From the NCBI RefSeq assembly GCF_020171345.1, contig NZ_JAIUZM010000001.1, positions 1-64,000 on the forward strand: a stretch of 64,000 bases of DNA, in the 5' to 3' direction. The notes beneath the pieces are model-generated. The model was given only the letters and a program-made list of their open reading frames with translations. It was not told the origin of the DNA and did no database searches. This document shows, piece after piece, positions 35,680-45,234 of this stretch. The position numbers were made by a program, and so were the translations under genes. Positions within the stretch are counted from its first letter, which is position 1. Every line of letters begins with the position of its first letter. This stretch comes from Microbulbifer agarilyticus. Its GTDB lineage: Bacteria; Pseudomonadota; Gammaproteobacteria; Pseudomonadales; Cellvibrionaceae.

Positions 35680-36534
35680 CTAATTGTTGGTCAGCTTGCT
35701 TAACAAACGACCAACGGTATTGCGCATATCTTTACGCGGAATAATCATATCGATGGCACCGTGCTCCAGCAGGAACTCTGCGCGCTGGAAGCCTTTCGGC
35801 AGCTTCTGGCGGATGGTCTGTTCGATGATATTCGGCCCGGCAAATCCGGCGCGAGCGCCCGGCTCTGCCGCATTGATATCGCCCAACAGTGCCAGGGAGG
35901 CAGAAACGCCACCGTACACCGGGTCGGTCATGATGGAGATATACGGCACACCGGCCATGCGCATTTTCTCGAGGACCGCAGAAGTCTTTGCCATCTGCAT
36001 CAGCGAGATCAGTGCCTCCTGCATGCGGGCACCACCGGTCGCCGAAAAGCACACCAGGGGAATGTTTTCTTCCAGCGCGCGCTGGGCGGCACGGGTGAAC
36101 TTCTCACCCACCACATAGCCCATGGAACCACCATGGAACGCAAACTCGAACGCGACCGCAACCACCGGCTTGCCTTCCAGCAACCCCTGCATGGCCACCA
36201 GCGCATCTTTCTCACCAGTCGCCTTCTGTGCCTGGGTCAGGCGGTCTTTGTATTTTTTGACGTCCTTGAACTTCAGGCGATCCACCGGCTCGACATCGGT
36301 CGCCAGCTCTTCGCGCTGTTCGTTATCCAGGAACATGTCCAGCCGACGGCGGGCACCGATGCGGAAGTGGTGATCGCACTTGGGGCATACATCCAGATTG
36401 CGCTCCAGCTCAGGGAGGTACAGGGTGGAATCGCACTTTACGCACTTTTTCCAAACGCCTTCGGGCACCTTGCTGGCACCGGGACGACGTTCAGCGCGAA
36501 TGACGGAGGGAACAATTTTTTCTAACCAGCTCAT
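35680..36534 (-). CDS. accD: Acetyl-CoA carboxylase carboxyltransferase subunit beta
   Basis: The 284-residue subunit of the fatty-acid-initiating carboxylase has the N-terminal zinc finger (Cys31, Cys34, Cys50, Cys53 in KKCVKCD and DVCPKCDHH). The carboxyltransferase domain shows [18 protein letters not shown] and [10 protein letters not shown], ending in [17 protein letters not shown]. It pairs with AccA, encoded elsewhere. It is downstream of trpA as in many gammaproteobacteria, across a 258-base gap. A loose hairpin at about 35646-35674 follows the stop, without a clear U-tract. Confidence 0.96.
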   Translation of the reverse strand: MSWLEKIVPSVIRAERRPGASKVPEGVWKKCVKCDSTLYLPELERNLDVCPKCDHHFRIGARRRLDMFLDNEQREELATDVEPVDRLKFKDVKKYKDRLTQAQKATGEKDALVAMQGLLEGKPVVAVAFEFAFHGGSMGYVVGEKFTRAAQRALEENIPLVCFSATGGARMQEALISLMQMAKTSAVLEKMRMAGVPYISIMTDPVYGGVSASLALLGDINAAEPGARAGFAGPNIIEQTIRQKLPKGFQRAEFLLEHGAIDMIIPRKDMRNTVGRLLSKLTNN

Positions 36535-36762
36535 TCTGTTTCCAAATCCAATGCTTGCAGGATTGAGTCGCCAGGCTTCGACCCCTTGCGAAGTAGAGGT
36601 CAGGCTATATGACTGGCGATTCTAAAACCGCGAATTAAACCACTTTCAGAAAGATTGCTCTTGGCCAGATAAGCCGCCTATCCGGGCTTTCTGGCCAACC
36701 TCTGCTGGCGCCGCAATCACCGCACTGCAGAACCCCTTGCGGGGCAGGGTGCAGTCGCCAGT

Positions 36763-36794
36763 TAACTCAACTATCTAACTCGAATACCTAACTC
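36763..36794 (-). repeat. 13-bp tandem repeat after trpA
   Basis: The hexamer TAACTC (plus strand) recurs at 36763, 36776 and 36789, a 13-base period. On the minus strand the unit is GAGTTAGRTATTC, three copies, beginning inside the trpA stop region. Its role is not apparent. Confidence 0.65.
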
Positions 36795-37605
36795 AGCTGT
36801 CCAGCGCGGAGCGCATTTCGCCCACGATGGCGCCCACGCGGTCCTTGGCGGCGGCAGCGTCGGCAGATTCACCCACTGCAGATACCAATACACTACCGAC
36901 CACCGCACCGTCTCCATCGGCACTCACCGCTTTTGCGGAGGCGCCATCCTTGATACCGAAGCCCACACAAAGGGGCAAATCGGTGAAGCGGCGGATACGG
37001 GTCAGATTCTCATGCACGGAATCGAGGTCCAGGTGACCGGCACCGGTCACACCCTTGAGCGATACATAGTAGACAAAGCCGCTGGCCAGCTCGGTAATCT
37101 CGGCAATCCGCTCATCGCTGGTCGTAGGCGTCAGCAAAAAGATATTGCGCAGATCGCGGGCTCTCAACAATTCGTTCAGCGGCACCGCCTCTTCCGCCGG
37201 CAGGTCCACGGTCAGCGCGCCGTCACCGCCAGCGGCCTGGAGCGCATCCGCAAACACTTCTGCACCCATTTTTTCAATGGGGTTGGCGTAGCCCATCAAG
37301 ATCACCGGGGTCTCGGCATCCTTGGTGCGGAACTCTTCAATCAGTGCCAGACACTTACGCAGTGAGGCCTTGTGCTCGAGCGCGCGCTCGTGCCCCTTCT
37401 GGATCACAGGCCCTTCGGCCATCGGATCTGAAAACGGAACCCCCAGCTCAATCAGGTCAGAGCCATTGGCAACCAGCTGATGCATCAGGTCAACGGTATT
37501 TTCCAGGCCGCCATCGCCGGCGACAATATAGGTAACCAGCGCCTTGCGGCCTTCGCTGCGCAGCTTGGCAAAGCGGCGATCGATTCGATTATTTAATGTA
37601 GTCAC
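36793..37605 (-). CDS. trpA: Tryptophan synthase alpha chain
   Basis: The 270-residue TIM-barrel subunit cleaves indole-3-glycerol phosphate and passes indole to TrpB. Catalytic acids lie in DLIELGVPFSDPMAEGPVIQ, the invariant motif. The phosphate site is in VGFGIKDGASAKAVS, with YYVSLKGVTGAG before it. It follows trpB by 11 bases. The length is normal. An imperfect palindrome (ACTGCA...TGCAGT, about 36724-36755) lies downstream. Confidence 0.95.
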   Translation of the reverse strand: MTTLNNRIDRRFAKLRSEGRKALVTYIVAGDGGLENTVDLMHQLVANGSDLIELGVPFSDPMAEGPVIQKGHERALEHKASLRKCLALIEEFRTKDAETPVILMGYANPIEKMGAEVFADALQAAGGDGALTVDLPAEEAVPLNELLRARDLRNIFLLTPTTSDERIAEITELASGFVYYVSLKGVTGAGHLDLDSVHENLTRIRRFTDLPLCVGFGIKDGASAKAVSADGDGAVVGSVLVSAVGESADAAAAKDRVGAIVGEMRSALDS

Positions 37606-37616
37606 GACCGGGTTCC

Positions 37617-38837
37617 TTAAACTTCAATGCCGTCGATAGCAGCAACGGTGAAGATATCCTTATCACCGCGGCCGGAAAGATTCACAACAATGTTCTGATC
37701 CGGGCGCATGGTGGCAGCCAGTTTCAGTGCATACGCTACCGCGTGGCTGGATTCCAGCGCTGGCAAAATGCCCTCGGTACGGGTCAGCTGGCGGAACGCT
37801 GCCAGAGCTTCATCGTCATTCGCCGCCACATACTCGACACGGCCAATATCACGCAGCCAGGCGTGCTCGGGACCTACTCCCGGGTAATCCAGGCCAGCAG
37901 ACACCGAGTGGGTCTCGATAATCTGCCCATCCTCATCTTCCATCAGGTAAGTACGGTTACCGTGCAATACACCGGGCACACCGTCATTCAGCGGCGCGGC
38001 ATGACGACCGGTTTCCACGCCGTCACCACCGGCCTCTACGCCGTACATTTTTACGGATTCGTCAGCCAGGAACGGGTGGAACAGACCAATGGCATTGGAA
38101 CCACCGCCCACACAAGCCACCAGCGCATCCGGTAGCTGACCGAATTGTTCCAGACTCTGACGACGCGCTTCGCGGCCGATAATGGAATTAAAATCTCGCA
38201 CCAACTGCGGGTAAGGGTGCGGCCCGGCGACGGTGCCAATGATGTAGAAGGTATCGTCCACATTGGTCACCCAATCGCGCATCGCCTCATTCATGGCGTC
38301 TTTCAGGGTCTTGGAGCCGGACTCCACTGGAATGACTTCTGCCCCAAGTAACTTCATGCGGTACACATTCGGCGACTGGCGCTTAACGTCTTCCGCGCCC
38401 ATGTACACTGCACACTTGAGCCCCAGGCGCGCCGCAACCGTCGCGGTTGCCACACCGTGCTGACCGGCACCAGTTTCGGCAATCACCCGGCTCTTGCCGC
38501 TGTGCTTGGCCAGCAGCGCCTGGCCCACGGTGTTGTTCACCTTGTGGGCGCCGGTATGGTTGAGATCCTCACGCTTCAGCCAGATACGGGCACCGCCGGC
38601 GGCCTCGGTAAGACGCTCCGCCAGATACAGGGGCGAAGGACGACCAACGTAGTGGGCCAGATCGTAATCAAACGCGGCCTGAAATTCCGGATCGTTTTTC
38701 AGGCGCTCATACATTTCCCGCAATTCATCGAGAGCGCTGATCAGGGTCTCGGAGACGAAACGTCCACCGAACTCACCAAAGTGCCCGCGGGCATCCGGGT
38801 AGGCCCCAAAATCGATGGGTGAACTGGGTTTACTCAC
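37617..38837 (-). CDS. trpB: Tryptophan synthase beta chain
   Basis: The 406-residue PLP subunit condenses indole with serine. The cofactor Lys is in [37 protein letters not shown] forms the catalytic glutamate/loop region, and [17 protein letters not shown] binds the PLP phosphate. The N-terminal [18 protein letters not shown] is the TrpB1 signature. It is 3 bases downstream of trpF and 11 bases upstream of trpA, forming a trpFBA operon. Confidence 0.96.
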   Translation of the reverse strand: MSKPSSPIDFGAYPDARGHFGEFGGRFVSETLISALDELREMYERLKNDPEFQAAFDYDLAHYVGRPSPLYLAERLTEAAGGARIWLKREDLNHTGAHKVNNTVGQALLAKHSGKSRVIAETGAGQHGVATATVAARLGLKCAVYMGAEDVKRQSPNVYRMKLLGAEVIPVESGSKTLKDAMNEAMRDWVTNVDDTFYIIGTVAGPHPYPQLVRDFNSIIGREARRQSLEQFGQLPDALVACVGGGSNAIGLFHPFLADESVKMYGVEAGGDGVETGRHAAPLNDGVPGVLHGNRTYLMEDEDGQIIETHSVSAGLDYPGVGPEHAWLRDIGRVEYVAANDDEALAAFRQLTRTEGILPALESSHAVAYALKLAATMRPDQNIVVNLSGRGDKDIFTVAAIDGIEV

Positions 38838-38840
38838 GGC

Positions 38841-39503
38841 TCATACTCCTTGAATCAAAGCATTACTGGACGCACCGCTCGCTGCTGCAGCACGGGCTGC
38901 GCGAACAAATTCGCGTACCTTATCTGGATCTTTACGGCCCGGTGCCGCTTCCACACCACCACTCACGTCGACCGCGTCGGGGGCCGCTGCGGAAACTGCC
39001 TGCGCCACGTTTGCCGGGTTCAACCCGCCGGCAAGAATCACCTGACGCGCATTGCGCTCACGCCCCTGAGGCACCCGCTGCCAGTCAAAGGTGTCACCGG
39101 TGCCGCCGGGAACGCCTTTGCGGTAGGCATCCAGCAGGTAACCGCGCGCGTCCGGATAGGCCGACATGGCCTCACTGGGGTTCAGCTCTGGTTTCATACG
39201 CAGGGCTTTTATATACGGACGATGAAACTGCCGACAATAGGCGGCGGTTTCATTGCCATGGAACTGCAGCAGGTTCAGCGGGACTTTCGCGAGCACCCGC
39301 TCAACTTCCTGTGGATGGACATCCACAAACAGCCCGGTCAACACGACAAAGGGTGTTACTGCACGGGCAATTTCCGCTGCCTGCTCGAGGGATACGTGGC
39401 GGGGGCTGGGCGGATAAAACACCAGGCCGAGCGCATCGGCGCCGGCATCGACAGCCAGGCGAGCGTCTTCGACACTGGTGATACCGCAGATCTTTACGCG
39501 CAT
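38841..39503 (-). CDS. trpF: Phosphoribosylanthranilate isomerase
   Basis: The 220-residue TIM barrel catalyses the third step of tryptophan synthesis. Motifs are MRVKICGITSVEDARLAVD (catalytic Cys7), ALGLVFYPPSPRHVS, and a C-terminal LAGGLNPANVAQAVS followed by VDVSGGVEAAPGRKDPDKVR. TrpF is a separate enzyme here, not fused to TrpC. It is first of the trpF-trpB-trpA set, after truA with a 190-base gap that may hold a promoter. Confidence 0.94.
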   Translation of the reverse strand: MRVKICGITSVEDARLAVDAGADALGLVFYPPSPRHVSLEQAAEIARAVTPFVVLTGLFVDVHPQEVERVLAKVPLNLLQFHGNETAAYCRQFHRPYIKALRMKPELNPSEAMSAYPDARGYLLDAYRKGVPGGTGDTFDWQRVPQGRERNARQVILAGGLNPANVAQAVSAAAPDAVDVSGGVEAAPGRKDPDKVREFVRAARAAAASGASSNALIQGV

Positions 39504-39693
39504 AATCCTTACATCGCTATACCTGCCAGACTGGCGCTCTGTCGGACGCCGCTGCGTCCAAATCAGAAATCATCATACGACGATCGCCATACATCCCGGG
39601 CGCTGGCAGTAGAAGAATTCGGAGAGCAGGCGATACTAGCAGATCGCCGGGCGCGACGAAATGCGCACGCACCCGGAGGCCCCACAAAAGCGG

Positions 39694-40578
39694 TTACTGA
39701 GTACCGATACTGCCAAATGGCAGGGGTACCAGTAAGGGCCCCGGCACCACTTCCGGCAGGGTAAATTCCGGCGGATACTGAACGTCCACCAGATAAAGAC
39801 CATGCGGCGGTGCAGTAACGCTGGCGGCAGTGCGATCGCGCGCTTCCAGCACTTGCTGCACCCACTCCGGCGGGCGGTCACCGCGTCCTACCGCCATCAA
39901 GACCCCGGCGATATTACGCACCATATGATGCAAAAACGCGGTGGCACTGACTTCCAACACAATCAGCTGCCCTACCCGGCCAATATCCAGACGGGTAAGA
40001 CGTCGCACTGGCGAACGCGCCTGACACTGCGCAGCGCGGAAGCTACTGAAGTCGTGCTCGCCAATCAGGTGCCCGGCCCCCTCGCGCATGGCCTCCAGAT
40101 CGAGGGTGCGCTCAGTCCAGGTCACTTCGCTTGCCGCCTGCGCCGAGCGCGTAGGCGCACTGTGGATCAGGTAGCGATAGCTGCGGCTGCGGGCAGAAAA
40201 GCGCGCATGGAACTGTGCGGGCACTTCCTGGGCCCAGTGCACGCGCACATCGAACGGCATCTGCGTGTTCACCCCCTGTACCCAGGCCTTAACCGGGCGC
40301 AGCGCGGTGGTATCAAAATGCACCACTTGGCTGGACGCGTGCACGCCGGCATCGGTACGTCCGGCACACACCAGTGTCACCGGTTCTGCAGCGACCCTGG
40401 ACAGGGCCTTCTCCAGGGTTTCCTGCACCGTCAGCGGATCGTGCTTTTGCTTTTGAAAGCCCCGCAGGCGGGTACCACAGTACTCCACACCCAGGGCTAT
40501 GCGACGAAGTCCTTCCGGTAAAGATTCCCCTGGGGGCACCTCACCGTTCGGCTTGTATTGGTAAATCTTGCTCTTCAT
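39694..40578 (-). CDS. truA: tRNA pseudouridine(38-40) synthase
   Basis: The 294-residue enzyme makes pseudouridine in the tRNA anticodon arm. The catalytic Asp76 is in CAGRTDAGVHASSQVVHF. RYLIHSAPTRSA, HDFSSFRAAQCQ and ATAFLHHMVRNIAGVLMAVG are the conserved family segments. The N-terminus has about 22 extra residues (SKIYQYKPNGEVPPGESL) before the usual RIALGVEY start, so a later start is possible. It follows fimV, as in Pseudomonas. Confidence 0.93.
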   Translation of the reverse strand: MKSKIYQYKPNGEVPPGESLPEGLRRIALGVEYCGTRLRGFQKQKHDPLTVQETLEKALSRVAAEPVTLVCAGRTDAGVHASSQVVHFDTTALRPVKAWVQGVNTQMPFDVRVHWAQEVPAQFHARFSARSRSYRYLIHSAPTRSAQAASEVTWTERTLDLEAMREGAGHLIGEHDFSSFRAAQCQARSPVRRLTRLDIGRVGQLIVLEVSATAFLHHMVRNIAGVLMAVGRGDRPPEWVQQVLEARDRTAASVTAPPHGLYLVDVQYPPEFTLPEVVPGPLLVPLPFGSIGTQ

Positions 40579-40597
40579 AGGGCGAATTTTACACGGC

Positions 40598-40633
40598 CCC
40601 AGAAAAAAGAAGACCCCGCAAAAGCGGGGTCAA
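40598..40633 (-). terminator. Rho-independent terminator after fimV
   Basis: GACCCCGCTTTTGCGGGGTC on the minus strand forms an 8-bp stem with a TTTT loop and is followed by TTCTTTTTTCT. It lies between fimV and truA, so the two are probably separate transcripts. Confidence 0.88.
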
Positions 40634-40681
40634 AGTGTTGTTGCTGTAGACAGCGTGAATTCGTTGGTGCTGAGCGCGCGA

Positions 40682-43600
40682 TTAGCCCATGCGCTCCAGC
40701 ATTTCCTTGGCGCGCTGCTGGTGCTCACCCGCACTCTCATCAACTACTTCGCCAAGAATTTCGCGGGCACCCTCTTTGTCACCCATATCCAGGTAAGCCT
40801 GGGCCAACTCGAGCTTGGTGCTCACTTCGTCGCTACCTTCGAGCAGGTTCAGCTCGGAATCCAGGTCACCTTCCAGGTCGAAACTCAGGTCTGCCAGATC
40901 CCCTGCGGTATCCGCAGCCGGCTGGACGCTCGCGGGGGCGTCCATAACCGCCAGATCGAGATCCTGATCTGCCGCCTGAGGTTCAACAACCGGCGTTTCA
41001 GCCAGGCCCGCATCACCCAGATCAATGTCGCCCAGATCAATGCTGTCCAGATCCAGACTTCCCAGATCATCTTCAAGGCTCACACCCAGGTCATCAGTGG
41101 CAGATTCATCTGACGACTGATCACCGCCCTCCATCGGGCTCAGATCCAGGTCAAAGTCCAGACCAGCATCATTGGATTCGGCGGCCAGCTCGCTGCTTTC
41201 CATAGAGGAATCCAGATCCAGACTATCCAGATCCAGCTCACCGTCATTCATCAGCTCATCCAGCGCGAAATCTTCGGCGGCGGGAGCAGGCTCGCTCGCT
41301 TCAAGCGTCAGGTCAGCGCCAGATCCGGAATCCAGATCGTCGCCACCCAGATCCAGGGAACCGAGGTCGAATTCCTGTTCAGAGGATTGCGCTTCTGGCG
41401 CAGCGTCCAGTTCCAGGCCACCCAGTTCCGCAGCAGGCTGCTCAGCATCTGTTGCGGTAAATTCATCACCCAGGTCCAGATCGAGCGAGAAGTCGTCATC
41501 TGCGGTGATGGGTTCAGCATCTGCGCCACCCAGATCCAGGGACAGGTCGTCGAGGGCGCCAATGTCGTCACTCTCCGCAGCCGGGGCTGCGGTGCTCGCT
41601 GCCGAGTCACTGTTGGAGAACTCGTCCAGATCATCAAAGCTCGCCTCAAAGTTGTCGAGGTCAGAACCCAGATCATCCAGCTGCGCAGCCTCCAGGGACT
41701 CGCTGGAGAAATTCGTTTCCGGCGCTTCAAAAGGACCAATACCGGCAATGGTTTCGCGCAGGCGCGCCGCACGATCCGCTACCGGGCCATCGCTGTAGCC
41801 CAGCAGCTGACGGTAATGATCGTCAAACTGGTTGCCGTCTTGCTGGTGTGCGTACACTTCCAGCAACATCAGACGTGCATCAACATTCTCGGGCGCACCC
41901 TTGAGGCCAGTCAGAAGCTTCGCTTCTGCTTCCTGATACTGCCCGAGAGACAGGTGAATTTCCGCTTCCGCCACCGGGTCGTCGGTTTCGACTTCGCCCA
42001 GTTGGTCCAGGTCGAGATTGCTGTTTGCTTCCAGCTCTTCAACCGCCACCAGAGAGTCATCTTCGAAGGATTCGCTGGGTGCTTCCGCCAGCGCGCGTTC
42101 GGCAGCCATCTCCAACTCAACCTGGCGGATGGCCTCTTCCTCTTCCTTGCGACGACGCCAGGTGAAGAAGCCAAACAACGCGGCCAGCAAGGCGCCAGCG
42201 CCAATGCCGATCCACTGGATGTTCTCCATCAGAGTGTCGACCAGACTCGGCTCGGAGCGGGTCTGCACCACTACACGATTGCGGTTAGCGTCCGACTCAG
42301 CGGCAGGCGCGACTTCCGGAGCGGCTTCGACTTCTGCCGCTTCCTCGCTGGTGGTGTCAAACTCGCCAGCTTCTACCTCGGTACCTTCTACCTCGGTACC
42401 TTCAACTTCGCTATCCGCAAACGCTGAGCTTTCTTCGCCGGCGAGATCCAGCGCTTCACCGTCGATATCAGCGGACTCGAAGGTTTCCGCTTCGGCTTCC
42501 AGCGCGTCATTGGTCTCTGTGGCCGCAGCCTGCACCGCCTGCAACTCATCGTTGGAGACTTCAACCAGACGCTCCATGGTATCGATCTGCTCGTTCAGCT
42601 CACCGATACGCTCTTCCAGCTCGGCGCCCTCGAGACGGGACTTATCCAACTCTTCTTCGGTAACCGCGAGCTCGCCTTCCAGCGCATCGCTCTCGTTGCT
42701 ACCGCTGCCGGAACCGGACAAGACGGACTCGTTGTCGCCCGGTGCAGCCAGGGACACGCGGCCCTCCAGGGCATCGCTCTCGTAAGTTTCTTCAACGGTG
42801 GCACGGGCGTCCAGCGGGGCGCCGGTAACGCCGGCATCGGCCACTCGCTCACGCCAGGCATCGTTCTGGGTAGCAACCTGAGAAACCGCTTCGGAGCGCG
42901 TCAAACCACGCACTTCGTCTGCGGTGGGCAGACGCAGGACTGCACCTTTCTTCAGCAGGTTGATGTTGTTGTTGATAAACGCCTCAGGATTCAGGCGCTG
43001 GATCGCCAGCATGGTCTGCTGAACAGACAGGTCGCGTGACTCGCGGCTATCACGGGCGATTTCCCACAGGGTCTTGTTGGCTTCCACTGGACCGTAGACG
43101 CGGCTACCACTCTCGGTAGAGGTCTGTGGGTCACTAAATTCTTCTGCCGGCTCTTCAAAGATCGGCTGCTGTACCTGTTCTTCCACGGGTTCTTCAACCG
43201 CCGATACCGGTGCGGCCTGCTCCGCCGGAGCCGCCACAGGCTCTGGCGCACGTTCAACAGTGGGCTGGATCGGGCGTTGAACCGGGGTGGTATTGCGCTG
43301 CACCTGCTGACGCTCGCGCTCTGCAGCACGCACTGGCTGGGATGCGGTGTTGGTGGAGAACGCCGGCAGATCCATCAGCAGGGTGTACTCCCGCAGCAGG
43401 CGGCCGCTGGGCCAGCGGGTTTCTACCAGGAAGTTCAGGAAAGGTTCGCGAATCGGAGAGCGGCTGGTGATTCGCACCATCGGCTGGCCACTGGAATAGT
43501 CGACGTCAAAGCGGATGCCATCAAGGGAATACCCCCGCTCGACTCCTGCGCGCTCAAAATCTTCCAGGCTCGCCAGGCGGACCTTGATTTCGTTCTCACC

Positions 43601-43753
43601 CAGGCCGCGGGTTTGCAGCAGCTTAATTTCTGCATCGAGCGGCTGATTCAGAGTGGAGTTTACCTTAATCTCACCGAGACCAAGTGCCAGAGCCCCATTG
43701 CCACCCAGTGCGCTGACCAGACCCACCGCAAGTGCCAGCTTTTGCACACGCAT
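40682..43753 (-). CDS. fimV: FimV polar hub protein
   Basis: The 1023-residue envelope protein resembles the Pseudomonas FimV hub that organises pole-localised type IV pili and motility proteins. A signal peptide (about 1-23) precedes LGEIKVNSTLNQPLDAEIKL. A LysM-like peptidoglycan-binding region lies near residues 222-285 (PVEANKTLWEIARD, LLKKGAVLRLP). A coiled-coil region and an acidic linker precede the membrane span near 505-525 (WIGIGAGALLAALFGFFTW). A very acidic cytoplasmic part with repeated LDLDSLDL-type runs ends in the C-terminal FimV/TPR-like motif (STKLELAQAYLDMGDKEGAR, about 970-1021). Length is typical. A small 15-bp repeat codes EVEGTEVEGTEV near residue 450. Confidence 0.92.
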   Translation of the reverse strand: MRVQKLALAVGLVSALGGNGALALGLGEIKVNSTLNQPLDAEIKLLQTRGLGENEIKVRLASLEDFERAGVERGYSLDGIRFDVDYSSGQPMVRITSRSPIREPFLNFLVETRWPSGRLLREYTLLMDLPAFSTNTASQPVRAAERERQQVQRNTTPVQRPIQPTVERAPEPVAAPAEQAAPVSAVEEPVEEQVQQPIFEEPAEEFSDPQTSTESGSRVYGPVEANKTLWEIARDSRESRDLSVQQTMLAIQRLNPEAFINNNINLLKKGAVLRLPTADEVRGLTRSEAVSQVATQNDAWRERVADAGVTGAPLDARATVEETYESDALEGRVSLAAPGDNESVLSGSGSGSNESDALEGELAVTEEELDKSRLEGAELEERIGELNEQIDTMERLVEVSNDELQAVQAAATETNDALEAEAETFESADIDGEALDLAGEESSAFADSEVEGTEVEGTEVEAGEFDTTSEEAAEVEAAPEVAPAAESDANRNRVVVQTRSEPSLVDTLMENIQWIGIGAGALLAALFGFFTWRRRKEEEEAIRQVELEMAAERALAEAPSESFEDDSLVAVEELEANSNLDLDQLGEVETDDPVAEAEIHLSLGQYQEAEAKLLTGLKGAPENVDARLMLLEVYAHQQDGNQFDDHYRQLLGYSDGPVADRAARLRETIAGIGPFEAPETNFSSESLEAAQLDDLGSDLDNFEASFDDLDEFSNSDSAASTAAPAAESDDIGALDDLSLDLGGADAEPITADDDFSLDLDLGDEFTATDAEQPAAELGGLELDAAPEAQSSEQEFDLGSLDLGGDDLDSGSGADLTLEASEPAPAAEDFALDELMNDGELDLDSLDLDSSMESSELAAESNDAGLDFDLDLSPMEGGDQSSDESATDDLGVSLEDDLGSLDLDSIDLGDIDLGDAGLAETPVVEPQAADQDLDLAVMDAPASVQPAADTAGDLADLSFDLEGDLDSELNLLEGSDEVSTKLELAQAYLDMGDKEGAREILGEVVDESAGEHQQRAKEMLERMG

Positions 43754-44049
43754 ATCCGATTCCCTTTATTTTTAGAATCACACCGGCACCTGATCATTTT
43801 TCATCCACGAGCACCGCTTCGTGAACATTGTCAGGCCCAGTTTGTGCTAATTTTTGCACAAAATTTATTCAACAAGAGTCGATGATCAGACATCAGACTC
43901 CACGCTTTGGCGACGATGCGTCCCCCGAAAAAGACTTAACCCTTCCGGATTTCCACTTAACCTTCCCCACAACACCCCCAAGTGTTGTGGATTCCTGAAA
44001 GGCACAAAGTTAAGAAGAAACCTTCAGAAAGGCCGCTAAGTATTAAATA

Positions 44050-45054
44050 TCAATGGGTTTTTAGCAACAAGTGGACAATTTGTACACAGTTAATTGCGAC
44101 GTCTTTACGCAAATTGTCGGATGCCGCACAAAATACAACCTGTCGCGGATTGATCAAACCGGTGCGCAAGCGCCCCAATAAGGTGCTCTCACTGCCGACC
44201 GCATCCTGTGCCGACGGACGCTCTCGCATCTCCAGGCGCGCGCCGTTGGCAAGCAAGCCGCGCACCGTCGCCAGCTCCTGCTGCTCTTTCAGCTGCACGC
44301 TGATGTTTGCCAGTTGGCCATGAAACACCGACGCGGTATTAATCGACGCATCCAGTGCCACTTCATCACCCAGCAAACGGCGCAATTCCAGCACCAGTGC
44401 CAACTCACTGAAACCGTGGCCACTTTCCAATTGCGCTTCGGCGGAACTCAGCATGTTGAAGGCAAGGCGCTGACCGCTGGTCTCATCCGCCTCTGGCTCC
44501 TGCCCATTGAACAGGCGCGCAGTCTGCGCAGCGGCGGCATCCACACTCGCCTTGCCGAGAGCGGACACGGGCTGGTTCAGAACCACCTCAACCGATTGCA
44601 GCTGGGACTTCAGCGGAAACAGCGCTTCTGCCAGCATCGCCGCACCCGCGCCCGGCACCGCAATCACCTTGCGGTCGTGTTCATCGCGCTGGTTAAGTTC
44701 TGCACTATTGAGCAATGGGTGAATCAGCGCGACGCTTTCATCACCGCGGGTAAGGCCCGCGGCATCCACCACCCAGGCACCGGCCTGCTCGGCCTGTGCC
44801 AACGCTGCGCTTGCCGTGTCACCTCCGGTCAGCAGCAACACCACCTGCTGCGCAGAAAATACGAAGTCTTTCAGCGGTGTGACCGGCACGCTGCGGTTGG
44901 CAAACACCTGTGGGTCCACTTCCGATTCATCGTCGATCACCAGTTTTAGCTGGTCCGGGGTGACGGTTTTGCGCTCCTCCAGGATCTCCAGCAGCGCATC
45001 AAACGGCGCGCTGCCAACACCAACGATCACCAGTTCCCGGGTGGACTCTGTCAT
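44050..45054 (-). CDS. usg: USG-1-like aspartate-semialdehyde dehydrogenase homolog
   Basis: The 334-residue protein has the Asd fold with a short N-terminal NAD-binding region (VIVGVGSAPFDALLEILEER) and the central IAVPGAGAAMLAEALFPL. The catalytic Cys of Asd (GNCT) is replaced by GAGAAM, so it should be inactive as a dehydrogenase, as known for Usg proteins. SDE-type C-terminal segments (VFHGQLANISVQLKEQQEL) match the usg family next to asd in Pseudomonas and others. The function is not established. It lies downstream of asd across a 180-base gap with a strong hairpin. Confidence 0.85.
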   Translation of the reverse strand: MTESTRELVIVGVGSAPFDALLEILEERKTVTPDQLKLVIDDESEVDPQVFANRSVPVTPLKDFVFSAQQVVLLLTGGDTASAALAQAEQAGAWVVDAAGLTRGDESVALIHPLLNSAELNQRDEHDRKVIAVPGAGAAMLAEALFPLKSQLQSVEVVLNQPVSALGKASVDAAAAQTARLFNGQEPEADETSGQRLAFNMLSSAEAQLESGHGFSELALVLELRRLLGDEVALDASINTASVFHGQLANISVQLKEQQELATVRGLLANGARLEMRERPSAQDAVGSESTLLGRLRTGLINPRQVVFCAASDNLRKDVAINCVQIVHLLLKTH

Positions 45055-45183
45055 ATCTGGACCTATTTCGGTTTTGCGAATTTTGATTCTGTGAAAAGCA
45101 ACGGCTGCTTTTCAGGCAGGTCGACCACTAAAGCAGCAGCCTGAAATTGCGGGGGATTATACTCACGGAGAGTCAGGGGGGAA

Positions 45184-45205
45184 GCCGCCCCAGGACTGGG
45201 GCGGC
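45184..45205 (-). terminator. GC hairpin after asd
   Basis: GCCGCCCCAGTCCTGGGGCGGC (minus strand) is a near-perfect stem between asd and usg. The flanking TTCCCCCC lacks a U-tract, so it may terminate only partially or protect the asd mRNA end. Confidence 0.45.
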
Positions 45206-45234
45206 GATTAGAACAAAAAACAACCTGTGGCGCG

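Noticed and set aside
41387-42427. 346-codon plus-strand frame inside fimV
   Set aside because: It is the antisense shadow of the acidic fimV region; the fimV reading has clear domains.
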